A stretch of 64,000 nucleotides of DNA from VAZQ01 sp036555745. Lineage in GTDB: Bacteria > Pseudomonadota > Alphaproteobacteria > Rhizobiales > Xanthobacteraceae. This document shows, piece by piece, positions 1 to 8,390 of this stretch. The stretch is from NCBI GenBank assembly GCA_036555745.1, contig DATBKV010000128.1, positions 29,255 to 93,254 of the forward strand, read 5' to 3'. Position numbers and translations under genes: made by a program. Below the pieces are notes generated by a model. It had not been told where the DNA came from. It worked only from the letters and a program-made list of their open reading frames with translations, and searched no databases. Each line of letters starts with the position of its first letter. Within the stretch, counting starts at the first letter, position 1.

Positions 1-320
1 GGTGGCAGCGCCGTCTCCTCCGCAGCGGCCGGGCGCCCATACTGGACGCCGGCGGGCGGCAGCGGCTCGGTTGCCTGCGGCGCCATCGCGGCCGGCGGCG
101 GCAGCGGCCGGCTCTCGACCTGGGCGTCGTTGATGGGCGCAGCGTTGTCCGCCTCCGCAACCGGCGGCGCCACGCGATAGGCTGGATAGGCTTGCCCCGA
201 CGGATAAGGCTGCGGCGGCGGATAGGCCTGGGGGGGCGGGAAAAATTGTGCCAGCGCTTGACCGCTAGCCCCGAGCCCGATCAGTAGCGTCGCAACGGCA
301 CCAGCTGTGCGGAAAACCAT
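1..320 (-). CDS. Secreted proline/tyrosine-rich protein, N-terminal part
   Basis: The gene runs off the left edge; only its first 106 or so codons are present. Reading from the ATG at 320, the product starts MVFRTAGAVATLLIGLG and has a hydrophobic segment ending in an Ala-x-Ala-like site near residue 24. This is a good Sec signal peptide. The mature part is low-complexity, rich in Pro, Tyr and Gln (PPPQAYPPPQPYP), as seen in linkers of periplasmic or cell-wall proteins of rhizobia. A GA-rich Shine-Dalgarno (GAGGGGGA) lies immediately upstream. No catalytic domain is visible in this part, so no function is assigned; an L,D-transpeptidase-type protein is one possibility but is not shown. Confidence 0.6.
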   Translation of the reverse strand, partial: MVFRTAGAVATLLIGLGASGQALAQFFPPPQAYPPPQPYPSGQAYPAYRVAPPVAEADNAAPINDAQVESRPLPPPAAMAPQATEPLPPAGVQYGRPAAAEETALP

Positions 321-489
321 TCCCCCTCCCCCTCACGCGATCCCTTCGTGGCAAATGGGTCACCCACGAACAAGGCACATTCAAGACCATAGGCAGAAAA
401 AATCACCAAGCCATTGATAACGGCCGGTAATGGAACTCTGCGGGATTCAACGACTTAGGAGGCACGGCATCGGCCACCTGCGGCAAATG

Positions 490-870
490 TTACCCCTTCT
501 TGCCCTCGCTCAGCACCGCCTTGGCGAGGCGGAAGCAATCGACCCCGACCGGGATGCCGCAATAGATCGCAATCTGCGTGAGCACCGCGCGAATCTCGTT
601 CGGGGTCAGTCCATTGCGCAGGGCGCCGCGCACGTGCGTTTGAAACTCCTCCATTTTGCCGAGCGAGGCGATCATGCCGAGATTGAGGATCGAGCGCTCG
701 CGCGGCGTCAGCGTTTCATCGCCCCAGGCCTCGCCCCAGCAGTATTGGGTGACGATGCGCTGGAAGTCGCGGTTGAAATCGTCGGCGCTCTTGAGCGCGC
801 GATCGACGTAGTCCGCGCCCAGCACGTTGCGGCGCATCGCCAGACCGCGGTCGTAGACGTCCTTGTCCAT
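490..870 (-). CDS. Carboxymuconolactone decarboxylase family protein
   Basis: A 126-residue, all-helical small protein of the CMD/AhpD superfamily. It resembles the stand-alone 4-carboxymuconolactone decarboxylases (PcaC type) of the protocatechuate branch of the beta-ketoadipate pathway. Family landmarks are the LTPRERSILNLGMI segment, the Gly-Lys-x-x-Glu-Phe-x-x-His stretch and the following LTPNEIRAVL. There is no CxxC pair, so an AhpD-type peroxidase role is unlikely. The ATG at 870 is preferred because GGAGG sits 7 bases upstream; the ATG at 876 is too close to it. The gene is translationally coupled to the preceding TIGR02444 gene. No other protocatechuate genes are nearby, so the true substrate is unknown. 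Confidence 0.8.
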   Translation of the reverse strand: MDKDVYDRGLAMRRNVLGADYVDRALKSADDFNRDFQRIVTQYCWGEAWGDETLTPRERSILNLGMIASLGKMEEFQTHVRGALRNGLTPNEIRAVLTQIAIYCGIPVGVDCFRLAKAVLSEGKKG

Positions 871-872
871 GG

Positions 873-1412
873 TCATTCCTCCGTTGTGAGCTCGAGGCGG
901 CGCAGCGCCGCGAGCAGAGTTTCGACTGCCGGCCCGGGAAACGCCGCGCCAGCGATCGCTTCATAGGCGCTGATATTGGCGCGCGCCGCCGCGGCAGGCG
1001 AGGCGGCGGCGCGGCCCCACGGCGCCGCGCGAACGAATTCATACATCGCCTCCTGCTGCAGCCGTTCGGCCTCGAGCTCCACCGCCTTGATCCTGGTGCG
1101 GAAGAGCTCCGCGGCGGCGGGCGCGACCAGCGCTGGCGGCGATTTGAGCGCGCGCCGCAGCGCGCGCAAAGGAACGACGGTTGCATCGCGCCATGCCCCG
1201 ATGCGCCGCTCGAGCTCGGCGACCTCGGTCGCGGAAAGCGCGCGCTTGTGAGTCGCGTGCCAGAGCACGAACAGCAGCAGGTTGACGTCGACGCCGGCCT
1301 CCTCCTGCAGCCGGATGCAGGCCTCGGCGACGTCAGGCTCGCGGTAGAAGCGCAGCGAGAACCGCCAGAACGGCGATCCTTGCGACTGCGACCGCGGCTC
1401 CGCCGTGCTCAT
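873..1412 (-). CDS. TIGR02444 (DUF2390) family protein
   Basis: A 179-residue protein starting MSTAEPRSQSQ. Its core (FWRFSLRFYREPDV..., then LLLFVLWHATHKRALS and a long helical C-terminal half) matches the uncharacterised TIGR02444 family, usually 150-190 residues. It is predicted cytosolic, with no signal peptide or membrane segment. The start at 1412 overlaps the stop of the upstream Ldh-type gene by ATGA, and its own stop overlaps the CMD gene start region, so the three genes are translationally coupled. The family has no agreed function. The conserved Trp-His-Ala-Thr core and coupling to a dehydrogenase are all that can be said here. Confidence 0.75.
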   Translation of the reverse strand: MSTAEPRSQSQGSPFWRFSLRFYREPDVAEACIRLQEEAGVDVNLLLFVLWHATHKRALSATEVAELERRIGAWRDATVVPLRALRRALKSPPALVAPAAAELFRTRIKAVELEAERLQQEAMYEFVRAAPWGRAAASPAAAARANISAYEAIAGAAFPGPAVETLLAALRRLELTTEE

Positions 1413-2515
1413 GCGCGTGCGCTGAGCGGCGCGATGCCGAGGGAGGTGGCGACGTCGTCCACCTGGGCCAACAGCACCGCGTTGAGTGGGATGCCGTCGC
1501 GTTCCCGCTCCTGCCTGCGCGCGCACCGCCCTTGGCCGGGGACGCGGATCTCGTCGATCCCCGGCAGCCGGCGGGATGAGCACAACTCGCGAATGTGGCG
1601 GTCGACTTCGGCCTTGAACACCTCCAGCGGCAGGAAGCGCGCGACATCGAGCGCGACCACGAATTGGCCGACATTGAGCTCGCCGCCGGGAGCCAGCGCG
1701 AAGTCGCGGATATCGCGTCCGAACGCCGCGCCGTTGAGCGTTCCCGCGAGCAATCCGATGATGATGGAGAGCCCGCTTCCCTTGTAGCCGCCCATCGGCA
1801 GGTAGGTGCCTTCATTGATCCGGCGCGGATCGGTGATGGGCGAGCCATCGGTGCGGTTTTGCACCCAGCCCTCCGGCATCGGCCGTCGCTCCAGCTCATG
1901 GGTCCTGATCGCGCCGTTCGATGCGAGCGAGGTGGCGATGTCGAGGATCACCGGCGCTTCCGTGCCCGCCGGGATCGCGACCGCGATCGGGTTGGTGCCG
2001 AGCAGCGGCTCGGTGCCGCCCCACGGCGCCATGTGATTGACGCTCGACGCCGCGCCGTAAATGCCGATCATCCCGTGCTCCACCGGGATGGCGGCGTAGG
2101 TGGCGCCGGCGCCGGCATGATTGGAGCGGCGCGCGCCGACCCAGCCGATGCCGCCGGCGCGCGCCAACTCGACCGCGAGCTTGGCGGCACGGGTCATCAC
2201 CACATGGCCCATGCCGTGGTCGCCGTCGATGAGCGCGGTTGCGGGCGAGCGCTCGACCACCGTGATGCTGGCACGGGGATTCATGATGCCGCGCTTGAGT
2301 TGGCGGACGTAGGCCGCGAGCCGAAACACGCCATGGGCATCCGCGCCCGTGAGGTCGGCCTCCAGCATCGCGCCCGCGACGGTGGCGGCATCATCCTCGA
2401 CAAGCCCGCAGGCGCGCATCGCGTCGAGGAGAAATGCACGCAGCGTGGCGCCGGAAACGCGCCGGATCTCTTTCGATTCAGCCTTGGTCAGCACGAGTGG
2501 ACCCGGTCTTCGCAT
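1409..2515 (-). CDS. Ldh/malate-lactate dehydrogenase family oxidoreductase
   Basis: A 368-residue NAD(P)-dependent 2-hydroxyacid oxidoreductase of the Ldh2/YlbC/MdH family (malate, sulfolactate, ureidoglycolate and related dehydrogenases), which has its own non-Rossmann fold. Diagnostic segments are GADAHGVFRLAAYV near residue 58, the SNHAGAGATYA active-site His region near 150, WGGTEPLLGTNPIAVAIP near 185, and YLPMGGYKGSGLSI near 258. The length is normal. The first ATG (2515) has only a weak GAAG ribosome-binding site. It lies downstream of the ABC importer and M24 genes on the same strand, so it may oxidise the imported compound or its hydrolysis product. The substrate cannot be read from sequence. 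Confidence 0.85.
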   Translation of the reverse strand: MRRPGPLVLTKAESKEIRRVSGATLRAFLLDAMRACGLVEDDAATVAGAMLEADLTGADAHGVFRLAAYVRQLKRGIMNPRASITVVERSPATALIDGDHGMGHVVMTRAAKLAVELARAGGIGWVGARRSNHAGAGATYAAIPVEHGMIGIYGAASSVNHMAPWGGTEPLLGTNPIAVAIPAGTEAPVILDIATSLASNGAIRTHELERRPMPEGWVQNRTDGSPITDPRRINEGTYLPMGGYKGSGLSIIIGLLAGTLNGAAFGRDIRDFALAPGGELNVGQFVVALDVARFLPLEVFKAEVDRHIRELCSSRRLPGIDEIRVPGQGRCARRQERERDGIPLNAVLLAQVDDVATSLGIAPLSARA

Positions 2516-2606
2516 CGCTTCAAATGCCGCTTCAGAGATGAATCGCGAACTGTGCCACCCGCAGGGTGCTCCGCGCGGAAAGACCGCGAGATTTAGCCCG
2601 GCAACT

Positions 2607-3035
2607 CTATTTACGATACTTCGCCGGCGGCTGCGGGTTGTTCGCGGGGTTGGTATCGTGCTTGGAGAGCCGCGTGATCAGCTTGCCGCCGACCAGCGGC
2701 TGCAGGTCCCGTTCGAGTGCGTCCGCCAGCGGCTTGGCGTAGACTTCATTGCCGTCGACGTAGAGCGTGAAGGCTTTGAGATACTTCGCCTTCTTTTCCG
2801 GATTCTCGATCGTCGCCTTGGTCCATGCGTAGAGCGGATAGTCCGCGGTGCCGCGTTTTTCCGCCTCCGCCACGTAGCCGGCGAAGGCATCGAATTGCGA
2901 CTTCATCGTCGCGTGGTGCCGCCCGAGGATATCCGCCAGCGGCTTGAGTGCCGGATCGTCGGGATCCTGACGCGCCACTTCGGCAAGCTCGTCACCCAGA
3001 TAGATCCGGATCTGGTAATCCCATTGCGTGTTCAT
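2607..3035 (-). CDS. Hypothetical protein, 142 aa
   Basis: Not recognised. The product is a hydrophilic cytosolic protein with charged amphipathic helices (YLGDELAEVARQDP, HHATMKSQFDAFAGYVAEAEKRG) and a Lys/Pro-rich tail. It has no signal peptide, Cys cluster or known catalytic motif. AAGGAG lies 8 bases before the ATG at 3035, supporting real translation. It lies between the M24 hydrolase gene and the Ldh gene in an apparent co-directional operon, with gaps of about 85-91 bases on either side. It may be an accessory or small-domain partner of either enzyme, but nothing in the sequence proves that. Confidence 0.6.
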   Translation of the reverse strand: MNTQWDYQIRIYLGDELAEVARQDPDDPALKPLADILGRHHATMKSQFDAFAGYVAEAEKRGTADYPLYAWTKATIENPEKKAKYLKAFTLYVDGNEVYAKPLADALERDLQPLVGGKLITRLSKHDTNPANNPQPPAKYRK

Positions 3036-3120
3036 GCTCGTTCTCCTTAGCCGCCGCGGGCGCTCCCCCTCTTCCGGATATGGGCTTGGGTATTCACCAG
3101 CCTGCGACGTCTCCCCTCGC

Positions 3121-4428
3121 TCAGCAAGGCGCGACCGCGATCTCCAGGGGGAAGGCGTCGACGCAGTCGTGGCCGCGCTCGGTCACGATGAAGGTATGCC
3201 CGAGGAAGATCCCGAACATGCCGTCAGGCGTGATCGGGTTGGGCTCGGCCATGATGATCATGCCGGGCTTGAGCACCTTGTCGATCTCCTCGGCCTCGGT
3301 GCGCTCGGCAAACACATGCGGCTTGTCGGTGACGATGTCGATGCCGTGCACCTGGGTAGGACGCGACTGCACGCCGTGCTCGCGGAAGAAGCGGCTGGCG
3401 AGCCGCATGTTGTCGGTGGCGTTGCCCGGCCTGATCTCGGCCACGATCTTCTTGTAGCCCGGCAGCGTGATCTCCTCCCAGAACTTGCGCACCATGTCGG
3501 TCGGGGGCCCGAGCGTGATCGGCGAGCCGATCTGCGCTGAGAGCCCGTTGTAGCCGGCGGCCAGCTCCATGTTGATGATGTCGCCCGGCTTGAGCCTGCG
3601 GTGCGACGGACGCGGATTGCCGAACACCATGGCCGGGTCGGCCATCGGCGTCGATCCGATGATGAGGAAGTCGATGTCGCCGCCCCCGTCCAGGATGGCG
3701 GCGCCAGCGGCGGCGCGCAGCTCGTATTCCGGCACACCCGGCCTGGCGCGCGCGATCATCGCCTCCATCGCGCGCTGGCACAGCGCGCCGGCCTTGCGCA
3801 CGCAGCGCAGCTCCTCCTCGCTGTGCACGATAACGAGCTCGTGCATGAACCCCTTGGTGAATACAAGCTCGGCGTCCGGCAGCGACCGCCGCAGCACGTT
3901 GTATTGGTTGACCGGCAGATAGTCGGCGTGGCGGGCGTCGATCTCGACGAGCCCGATGCGTCCGCGCTCGAGCTTGAGTTCCTTGAGACGCTCGACCATC
4001 ACCTCGGCGTACTTGCCGCTGCGGCTGTGGCGCACGTCCGAGAGCGCATTGGCGCATTCGCGCCGGCAGGCCTCGGCGTGGGTGCCACCCATGGAAAAAA
4101 TCAGGGTCGGCTCGCCGTCGAGGGGCACCAACACGTAAGAGGCGATCGCGTGCCATTCCCAGTGGCCGGTGAGCCACTGCATGCCGCCGCCGAAGCTCCA
4201 GTGGCTGGGCCCGCCCGGCACGATCACGCAATCGAGCTTGTGCTCGCGCATCTTGTCACGCAGCGCCCGGTAGCGCCGCGCATACTCCTGTTTGGAGAAA
4301 TGGTCGTAAACCGCGTCGCGGTAATAGGGCGTATCGTGCATATTGGAGAACGGCGCGTTCTGATCGAGGCGCGTGCGCACCTCCTCCCAGCCCCGGTGCC
4401 CGGACGGGGGCTGCGTCTGGATGTTCAT
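3121..4428 (-). CDS. M24 (creatinase/aminopeptidase P fold) family protein with degenerate metal site
   Basis: 435 residues: a creatinase-type N-terminal domain (about 1-195) followed by a pita-bread domain (about 200-435). The usual dinuclear metal ligands Asp-Asp-His-Glu-Glu align with Glu288, Gln299, His361, Glu395 and Glu417, so both Asp ligands are replaced; the usual Arg after the second Asp is also missing. The substrate-side His (PSHRRLKPGD, His276) is kept. This resembles creatinase, which works without metal, more than prolidases. The start has GGAGA 8 bases upstream. It lies 90 bases after the ABC binding-protein gene and probably acts on the imported ligand, perhaps cleaving a C-N bond. 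It should not be called an Xaa-Pro peptidase without a test. Confidence 0.85.
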   Translation of the reverse strand: MNIQTQPPSGHRGWEEVRTRLDQNAPFSNMHDTPYYRDAVYDHFSKQEYARRYRALRDKMREHKLDCVIVPGGPSHWSFGGGMQWLTGHWEWHAIASYVLVPLDGEPTLIFSMGGTHAEACRRECANALSDVRHSRSGKYAEVMVERLKELKLERGRIGLVEIDARHADYLPVNQYNVLRRSLPDAELVFTKGFMHELVIVHSEEELRCVRKAGALCQRAMEAMIARARPGVPEYELRAAAGAAILDGGGDIDFLIIGSTPMADPAMVFGNPRPSHRRLKPGDIINMELAAGYNGLSAQIGSPITLGPPTDMVRKFWEEITLPGYKKIVAEIRPGNATDNMRLASRFFREHGVQSRPTQVHGIDIVTDKPHVFAERTEAEEIDKVLKPGMIIMAEPNPITPDGMFGIFLGHTFIVTERGHDCVDAFPLEIAVAPC

Positions 4429-4518
4429 GGCGGTGTCTCCTTCCCCTTGCGTATGCTGTTCCGGAATACCGGCTTTTGCTGCCGATCGAGATCCGCGCAG
4501 CAGTTCTGAAAGGCGGGC

Positions 4519-5550
4519 CTAGTCCTTGCAATTGCCGATGGTGACGGGGCCGCCGGCGGCCTCGACCGCCTCCTTGGCGAGCGCGAAGTTAGCGACCTGT
4601 TCCGGCGTCGGCTTCTTGTCCTTGTCGATGTCGCCGTTCTCGGCGCTGTTGTCGATCGACCAGGCGGTGCGCTTGCGGTGCAGGCCGCCATTGACCGACC
4701 ATACGCAATTCTTGGTCAACACGTCGATCGCGTACTCCACCGCCTCGGCCGGCTTGCCGGTGGCTTTCTCGATGATCGGCAGGACCTTGGCCCGGTCCTG
4801 GTATATCGCCCGGTTGGCCTCGATCATCGCGGCCGCGGTGTCGCGCAACAGCGCGCGGTCGCGCGCAATCCAGTCGAGCGACGCCCCGTAGGCGTTGAAC
4901 ATGTAGTTCGGCATCAGGTCGGCCAGTTGGACCAGCAGATTGAGCGTGGGCTTCTGTTTCTTGGCGAGATAGACGTCCTCCGGATGCAGCGCCACGCCGT
5001 CGATCTGTCCGGAGACGAGGCCCGGCAGGCGGCCCGCCGTCGCCGAGGCGATGAAGTGCGCATCGTCGACCGTGAGTCCCGCGGTCTTGAGCACCTCGCG
5101 CCCCATGCGCCAGTTGAAGCCGCCGACGCCGCCGCCGGTGGCGCTGAGCTTCTTGCCCTTGAGGTCGGCCGCGGTCTTCACGTCGGGCGACACCATGTAG
5201 GCCTGCGGCATGCGCGGAGCCAGGCCCCAGAACTGCTGCACCTTCAGGCCGCGGCCGACGGCGACGTCGCTCACGCTCACGATCGCCGAGCCTTGCGCCG
5301 CGGCAGCGGTCGAGGCCGCCGACTGGCCGCCTTCGAACTGAATGATGGTGGGTTCGATGCAGCGCTTGGCGAACAACCCCAACTCCTTTGCCACATAAGG
5401 CGAGGTGTGCACCACGTTGGGCGGCGCCACCGAGACCCCGATATTGATCTTGCGCATCGCGGAGCAGGTCTGCGCGTCCGCTTGGTCCGGCATCGCAAGC
5501 GCGCAGGCAATAGGCGCCCACACCGCGATTGATCGATAAACGTTCCACAT
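4519..5550 (-). CDS. ABC importer substrate-binding protein (NMT1/SsuA-TauA type)
   Basis: A 343-residue periplasmic protein. A signal peptide covers about residues 1-26, ending in ADAQ. The mature part has the NMT1/THI5-like fold used for nitrate, sulfonate, taurine, aromatic and pyrimidine ligands: SPYVAKELGLFAKRCIEP, QFEGGQSAASTAAAAQGSA, then DLKGKKLSATGGG for the phosphate-like loop. Three or more Cys are present in the mature protein, which is unusual for the family and could form disulfides. GAGGAG is placed 7 bases before the ATG. It is the third gene after its ATPase and permease. The ligand is not determinable from sequence. Confidence 0.85.
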   Translation of the reverse strand: MWNVYRSIAVWAPIACALAMPDQADAQTCSAMRKINIGVSVAPPNVVHTSPYVAKELGLFAKRCIEPTIIQFEGGQSAASTAAAAQGSAIVSVSDVAVGRGLKVQQFWGLAPRMPQAYMVSPDVKTAADLKGKKLSATGGGVGGFNWRMGREVLKTAGLTVDDAHFIASATAGRLPGLVSGQIDGVALHPEDVYLAKKQKPTLNLLVQLADLMPNYMFNAYGASLDWIARDRALLRDTAAAMIEANRAIYQDRAKVLPIIEKATGKPAEAVEYAIDVLTKNCVWSVNGGLHRKRTAWSIDNSAENGDIDKDKKPTPEQVANFALAKEAVEAAGGPVTIGNCKD

Positions 5551-5589
5551 GGGTTGCTCCTCGTCGTATGCCCGCGCCGCGCGATTCGA

Positions 5590-6453
5590 TTAGTCGTCGT
5601 GCGACGCCGCGGTCCAGGGCGCCACATATTTCTCCGCGACCCGCAGCAGCGCCGTGAGCGTCACGCCGAGCAGGCCCAGCGTCACGATCGGCACGAACAT
5701 CTTGTCCACCTGGTAGGTACTGGCGGTGCGCACGATCAGATAGCCGATGCCGGAGATCGCGGTATAGAGATCTGCGAGCACCATGCCGATCAGGGCGCGT
5801 CCGAGCGCCAGCCGCAGCCCGGTCACGATGAACGGCAGCGCCGCCGGCAGCACGATGTTCCACCACAACTGTCCTTCCGAGCAGCGGAACGCGCGCCCGA
5901 CTTCGAGCAGCTTCGGGTCGACGCTTTTCACGCCCTGATAGGTGTTGATCACCATCGGGAAGAAGGCGAATAGGAACAGGATGATCACTTTGGCGGTGGT
6001 ATCGAACCCGGCCCACAGCACGATCAGCGGAACCAGCGCGACCGACGGGATCGAGTAGAGGAAGGTGATGTAGACGGTGAGCGCGACGTCAAGCACCCAG
6101 AACCGCGCGAGCAGAAGCCCGATGCCGATGCCCGCCACCACCGCGAGGGCGAAACCGATGGCGAGCACGACCAGGCTGGGCCACAGATAGGTCCAAAGTT
6201 CGCCGCTCAGCACCATGTGATAGGCCGCCACCGCGACCTTGCTCGGCGACGTGAACAACACCGGGTCGACGTTCCAGGCCGCCAGCTCCCATAACGCCAG
6301 CGCGAGCGCGAGCGATACGACACGGATGGCAAGATTGATCAACTGGCGGCGATTCCGGCGCGCCGCTGCGGCGCGCTCGGCGCGCGCCTGATCGCCGGAC
6401 AGGTCGGCAGGAGGGCCGGCCACGCCATGATCGGCCTGTTCGAGCGTGGTCAC
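5590..6453 (-). CDS. ABC transporter permease (SsuC/TauC-like)
   Basis: A 287-residue inner-membrane permease with about six transmembrane helices and the binding-protein-dependent transport signature. The EAA loop is seen as GVKSVDPKLLEVGRAFRCS followed by VLPAALPFIVTGLRLALG near residues 180-215. I place the start at the GTG at 6453, which overlaps the ATPase stop as GTGA; an upstream ATG would extend 120 bases into the ATPase gene. The N-terminal 40 residues are charged and cytosolic. It should form a homodimer with the adjacent ATPase, since only one permease is encoded in this unit. Confidence 0.85.
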   Translation of the reverse strand: MTTLEQADHGVAGPPADLSGDQARAERAAAARRNRRQLINLAIRVVSLALALALWELAAWNVDPVLFTSPSKVAVAAYHMVLSGELWTYLWPSLVVLAIGFALAVVAGIGIGLLLARFWVLDVALTVYITFLYSIPSVALVPLIVLWAGFDTTAKVIILFLFAFFPMVINTYQGVKSVDPKLLEVGRAFRCSEGQLWWNIVLPAALPFIVTGLRLALGRALIGMVLADLYTAISGIGYLIVRTASTYQVDKMFVPIVTLGLLGVTLTALLRVAEKYVAPWTAASHDD

Positions 6454-7271
6454 GCGACCTCCTTTGGCGCTCGCAGGCGCTGCGGCCGCGCGCTGTGCAG
6501 CTGCCGCCAGATATGCAAACGCAATTCGGCGAAGCGCGGGTCGGAGCGCACCGCATCGGGATTGCGTGGCCATCCGAACGGCAGCTCGAGCACCTCCTTG
6601 AGACGGCCCGGGCGCGTAGTCATCACCGCGACGCGGTCTCCCAGCAGGATCGCCTCGTCGATCGAATGGGTGATGAACACCATGGTCTTGCGCTCGTCGG
6701 GCCGCTCCATCAGCGCGAGCAGCTCTTCCTGCAGGATCTCCCGCGTCTGGGCGTCGAGCGCGGCAAATGGCTCGTCCATCAGCAGGATCGACGGATTCAT
6801 GGCGAGCGCGCGCACCAGCCCTACGCGCTGCTGCATCCCGCCGGAGAGCTGATACGGGTAATGCGTCTCGAAGCCGGTAAGCCCGACGAGCTCGAGATAA
6901 TGCGTGACGCGCGCGCGAACGTCAGGCCGCGGCACGCCGGCCATGGCGAGCCCGAACGCGGCATTGTCATAGACGGTCTTCCACGGTAGCAGACCGAAAT
7001 GCTGGAACACCATCGCGACGCCGTCGGGCGGGCGCCCGGCGACCGGTTGGCCATGGACCAGAAGCCGGCCTGCGCTGAGATCGGTCAGGCCGGCGATGCA
7101 GCGCAGCAGCGTGGTCTTGCCGCAACCGGAAGGCCCCACCACGCACATGATTTCGTTGCGCCTGACCGCCAGCGATAACTGGTGAAAGGCAACCACGGCG
7201 CCGTCGAGGAAGAGCTTGCTGGCGCCCTCGGCCACGATCGCTGGATCAACGGACGCGTCCCCCGCCAGCAT
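6450..7271 (-). CDS. ABC transporter ATP-binding protein (SsuB/TauB-like)
   Basis: A 273-residue nucleotide-binding subunit. Walker A is GPSGCGKTT at 46-54; the signature LSGGMQQRVG, Walker B ILLMDEPFAALD and the switch His (VFITHSIDEA) follow in order. The start at 7271 is chosen over a frame extending about 300 bases further upstream because that extension is Arg/Pro-rich and unlike the family, and AGGA precedes this ATG. It is the first gene of the minus-strand operon ATPase-permease-binding protein-M24 protein, reading away from a second importer operon. Uptake of a small organic anion or aromatic is the usual role in this subfamily. Confidence 0.85.
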   Translation of the reverse strand: MLAGDASVDPAIVAEGASKLFLDGAVVAFHQLSLAVRRNEIMCVVGPSGCGKTTLLRCIAGLTDLSAGRLLVHGQPVAGRPPDGVAMVFQHFGLLPWKTVYDNAAFGLAMAGVPRPDVRARVTHYLELVGLTGFETHYPYQLSGGMQQRVGLVRALAMNPSILLMDEPFAALDAQTREILQEELLALMERPDERKTMVFITHSIDEAILLGDRVAVMTTRPGRLKEVLELPFGWPRNPDAVRSDPRFAELRLHIWRQLHSARPQRLRAPKEVA

Positions 7272-7619
7272 GCGCTTCCTCACTCGCGGCGGCGTACCGC
7301 CTGCGTCGCCGCCCCTTGCGTTTCCCTCTTTAATGGGGTCGCGGCGGCAAGTCTCCGGAAAAAAGCGTCCGGAACCCGGGACGGTTCGCGCTGATCGTTC
7401 GACCGGCGAGGCTGCTTTGGGCGTTGTCCCGGGCGCGTCGGCCGGCTGTGCAGTGCGGGGGGTCAGGTCAGGAACATGCGGACGCGCGCCCCTGATCGGA
7501 CCTCGCAGTTGCATTGCAGCATTCGCACCACCGCGACCATTGGGTGTCTTTGCAGGCCGCCGGATTGATCTCAAGATGTGCAGAGCCGCGGGAGGCCGGG
7601 CGGAACTTCAAGGGTTCAC
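7272..7619. promoter_or_regulatory. Divergent intergenic region between two ABC importer operons
   Basis: 348 bases without a convincing gene. It separates two head-to-head ABC ATPase genes and must carry the promoters of both operons. The sequence is GC-rich with several short direct and inverted CCGG/CGGG motifs, but I could not identify a confident -35/-10 pair or a named regulator site. No regulator gene lies next to it. Confidence 0.45.
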
Positions 7620-8390
7620 ATGCAAGCCTATATCGAAGGCCGCAATATCAATCTCACCTTTCGACCGCCCAACCGCGGGCCGGTCCGGGCGTTGCGCGGC
7701 TTCGACATCGATATCGGCGAAGGCGAATTCCTCTCGATCGTCGGGCCATCCGGTTGCGGCAAGAGCACCTTCCTCAACGTCCTGCTCGGCTTGCTGCGGC
7801 CGGACTCGGGAGAGCTCACCATGCGCGGCCGCCGGATCGCCGGCCCCGGGTCCGATCGCGCCATGGTGTTCCAGGAGTTCGGTCTGCTGCCGTGGCGGAC
7901 CGTGCAGAACAACGTCGAGCTCGGGCTCGAATTGAAGGGTGTCGCGGCCGTCGCCCGTCGCAAGATTTCCGCCCGGCTGATCGAGATGGTCGGCCTGATC
8001 GGCTTCGAGACCCATTACCCGCACGAATTGTCCGGCGGCATGAAGCAACGCGTCGGGCTTGCCCGCGCGCTCGCGACCGATCCCGACGTCTTGTTGATGG
8101 ACGAGCCGTTCGCCGCGCTTGATGCCCAGACCCGCGACCTGATGCAGGTCGAGCTGCTGCACATCTGGCAGGCCGCACGCAAGACGGTGCTGTTCGTCAC
8201 CCATCAGATCGACGAGGCGATTTATCTCTCCGACCGGATCATGGTGATGACCAAGCGCCCGGGCCGGGCCAAGAAAATCTTCGCCGTCGATCTTCCCCGC
8301 CCGCGCGACTACGAGATGCGGGTGACGCCACGATTCAACGATCTGAAGCTCGAGATATGGCACACGCTGAAGGACGAAATCTCGGTCTAG
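7620..8390 (+). CDS. ABC transporter ATP-binding protein (second importer)
   Basis: A 256-residue ATPase with Walker A GPSGCGKST at 42-50, signature LSGGMKQRVG, Walker B VLLMDEPFAALD and switch-region VTHQIDEA. It belongs to the same nitrate/sulfonate/taurine subfamily as the divergently encoded one; both share the phrase FETHYP just before the signature, so the two operons are probably related. The ATG at 7620 is preferred to one 42 bases upstream because AAGGG lies 7 bases before it. It overlaps the next permease gene by 34 bases, indicating translational coupling. Confidence 0.85.
   Translation: MQAYIEGRNINLTFRPPNRGPVRALRGFDIDIGEGEFLSIVGPSGCGKSTFLNVLLGLLRPDSGELTMRGRRIAGPGSDRAMVFQEFGLLPWRTVQNNVELGLELKGVAAVARRKISARLIEMVGLIGFETHYPHELSGGMKQRVGLARALATDPDVLLMDEPFAALDAQTRDLMQVELLHIWQAARKTVLFVTHQIDEAIYLSDRIMVMTKRPGRAKKIFAVDLPRPRDYEMRVTPRFNDLKLEIWHTLKDEISV

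Noticed and set aside
3121..4428. Xaa-Pro aminopeptidase annotation
   Set aside because: Two of five metal ligands and the adjacent Arg are replaced, so peptidase activity is not supported.
4589..6016. A 475-codon minus-strand frame across the permease-binding protein junction
   Set aside because: It overlaps two real genes in another frame on the same strand and is Arg/Gly-rich nonsense.
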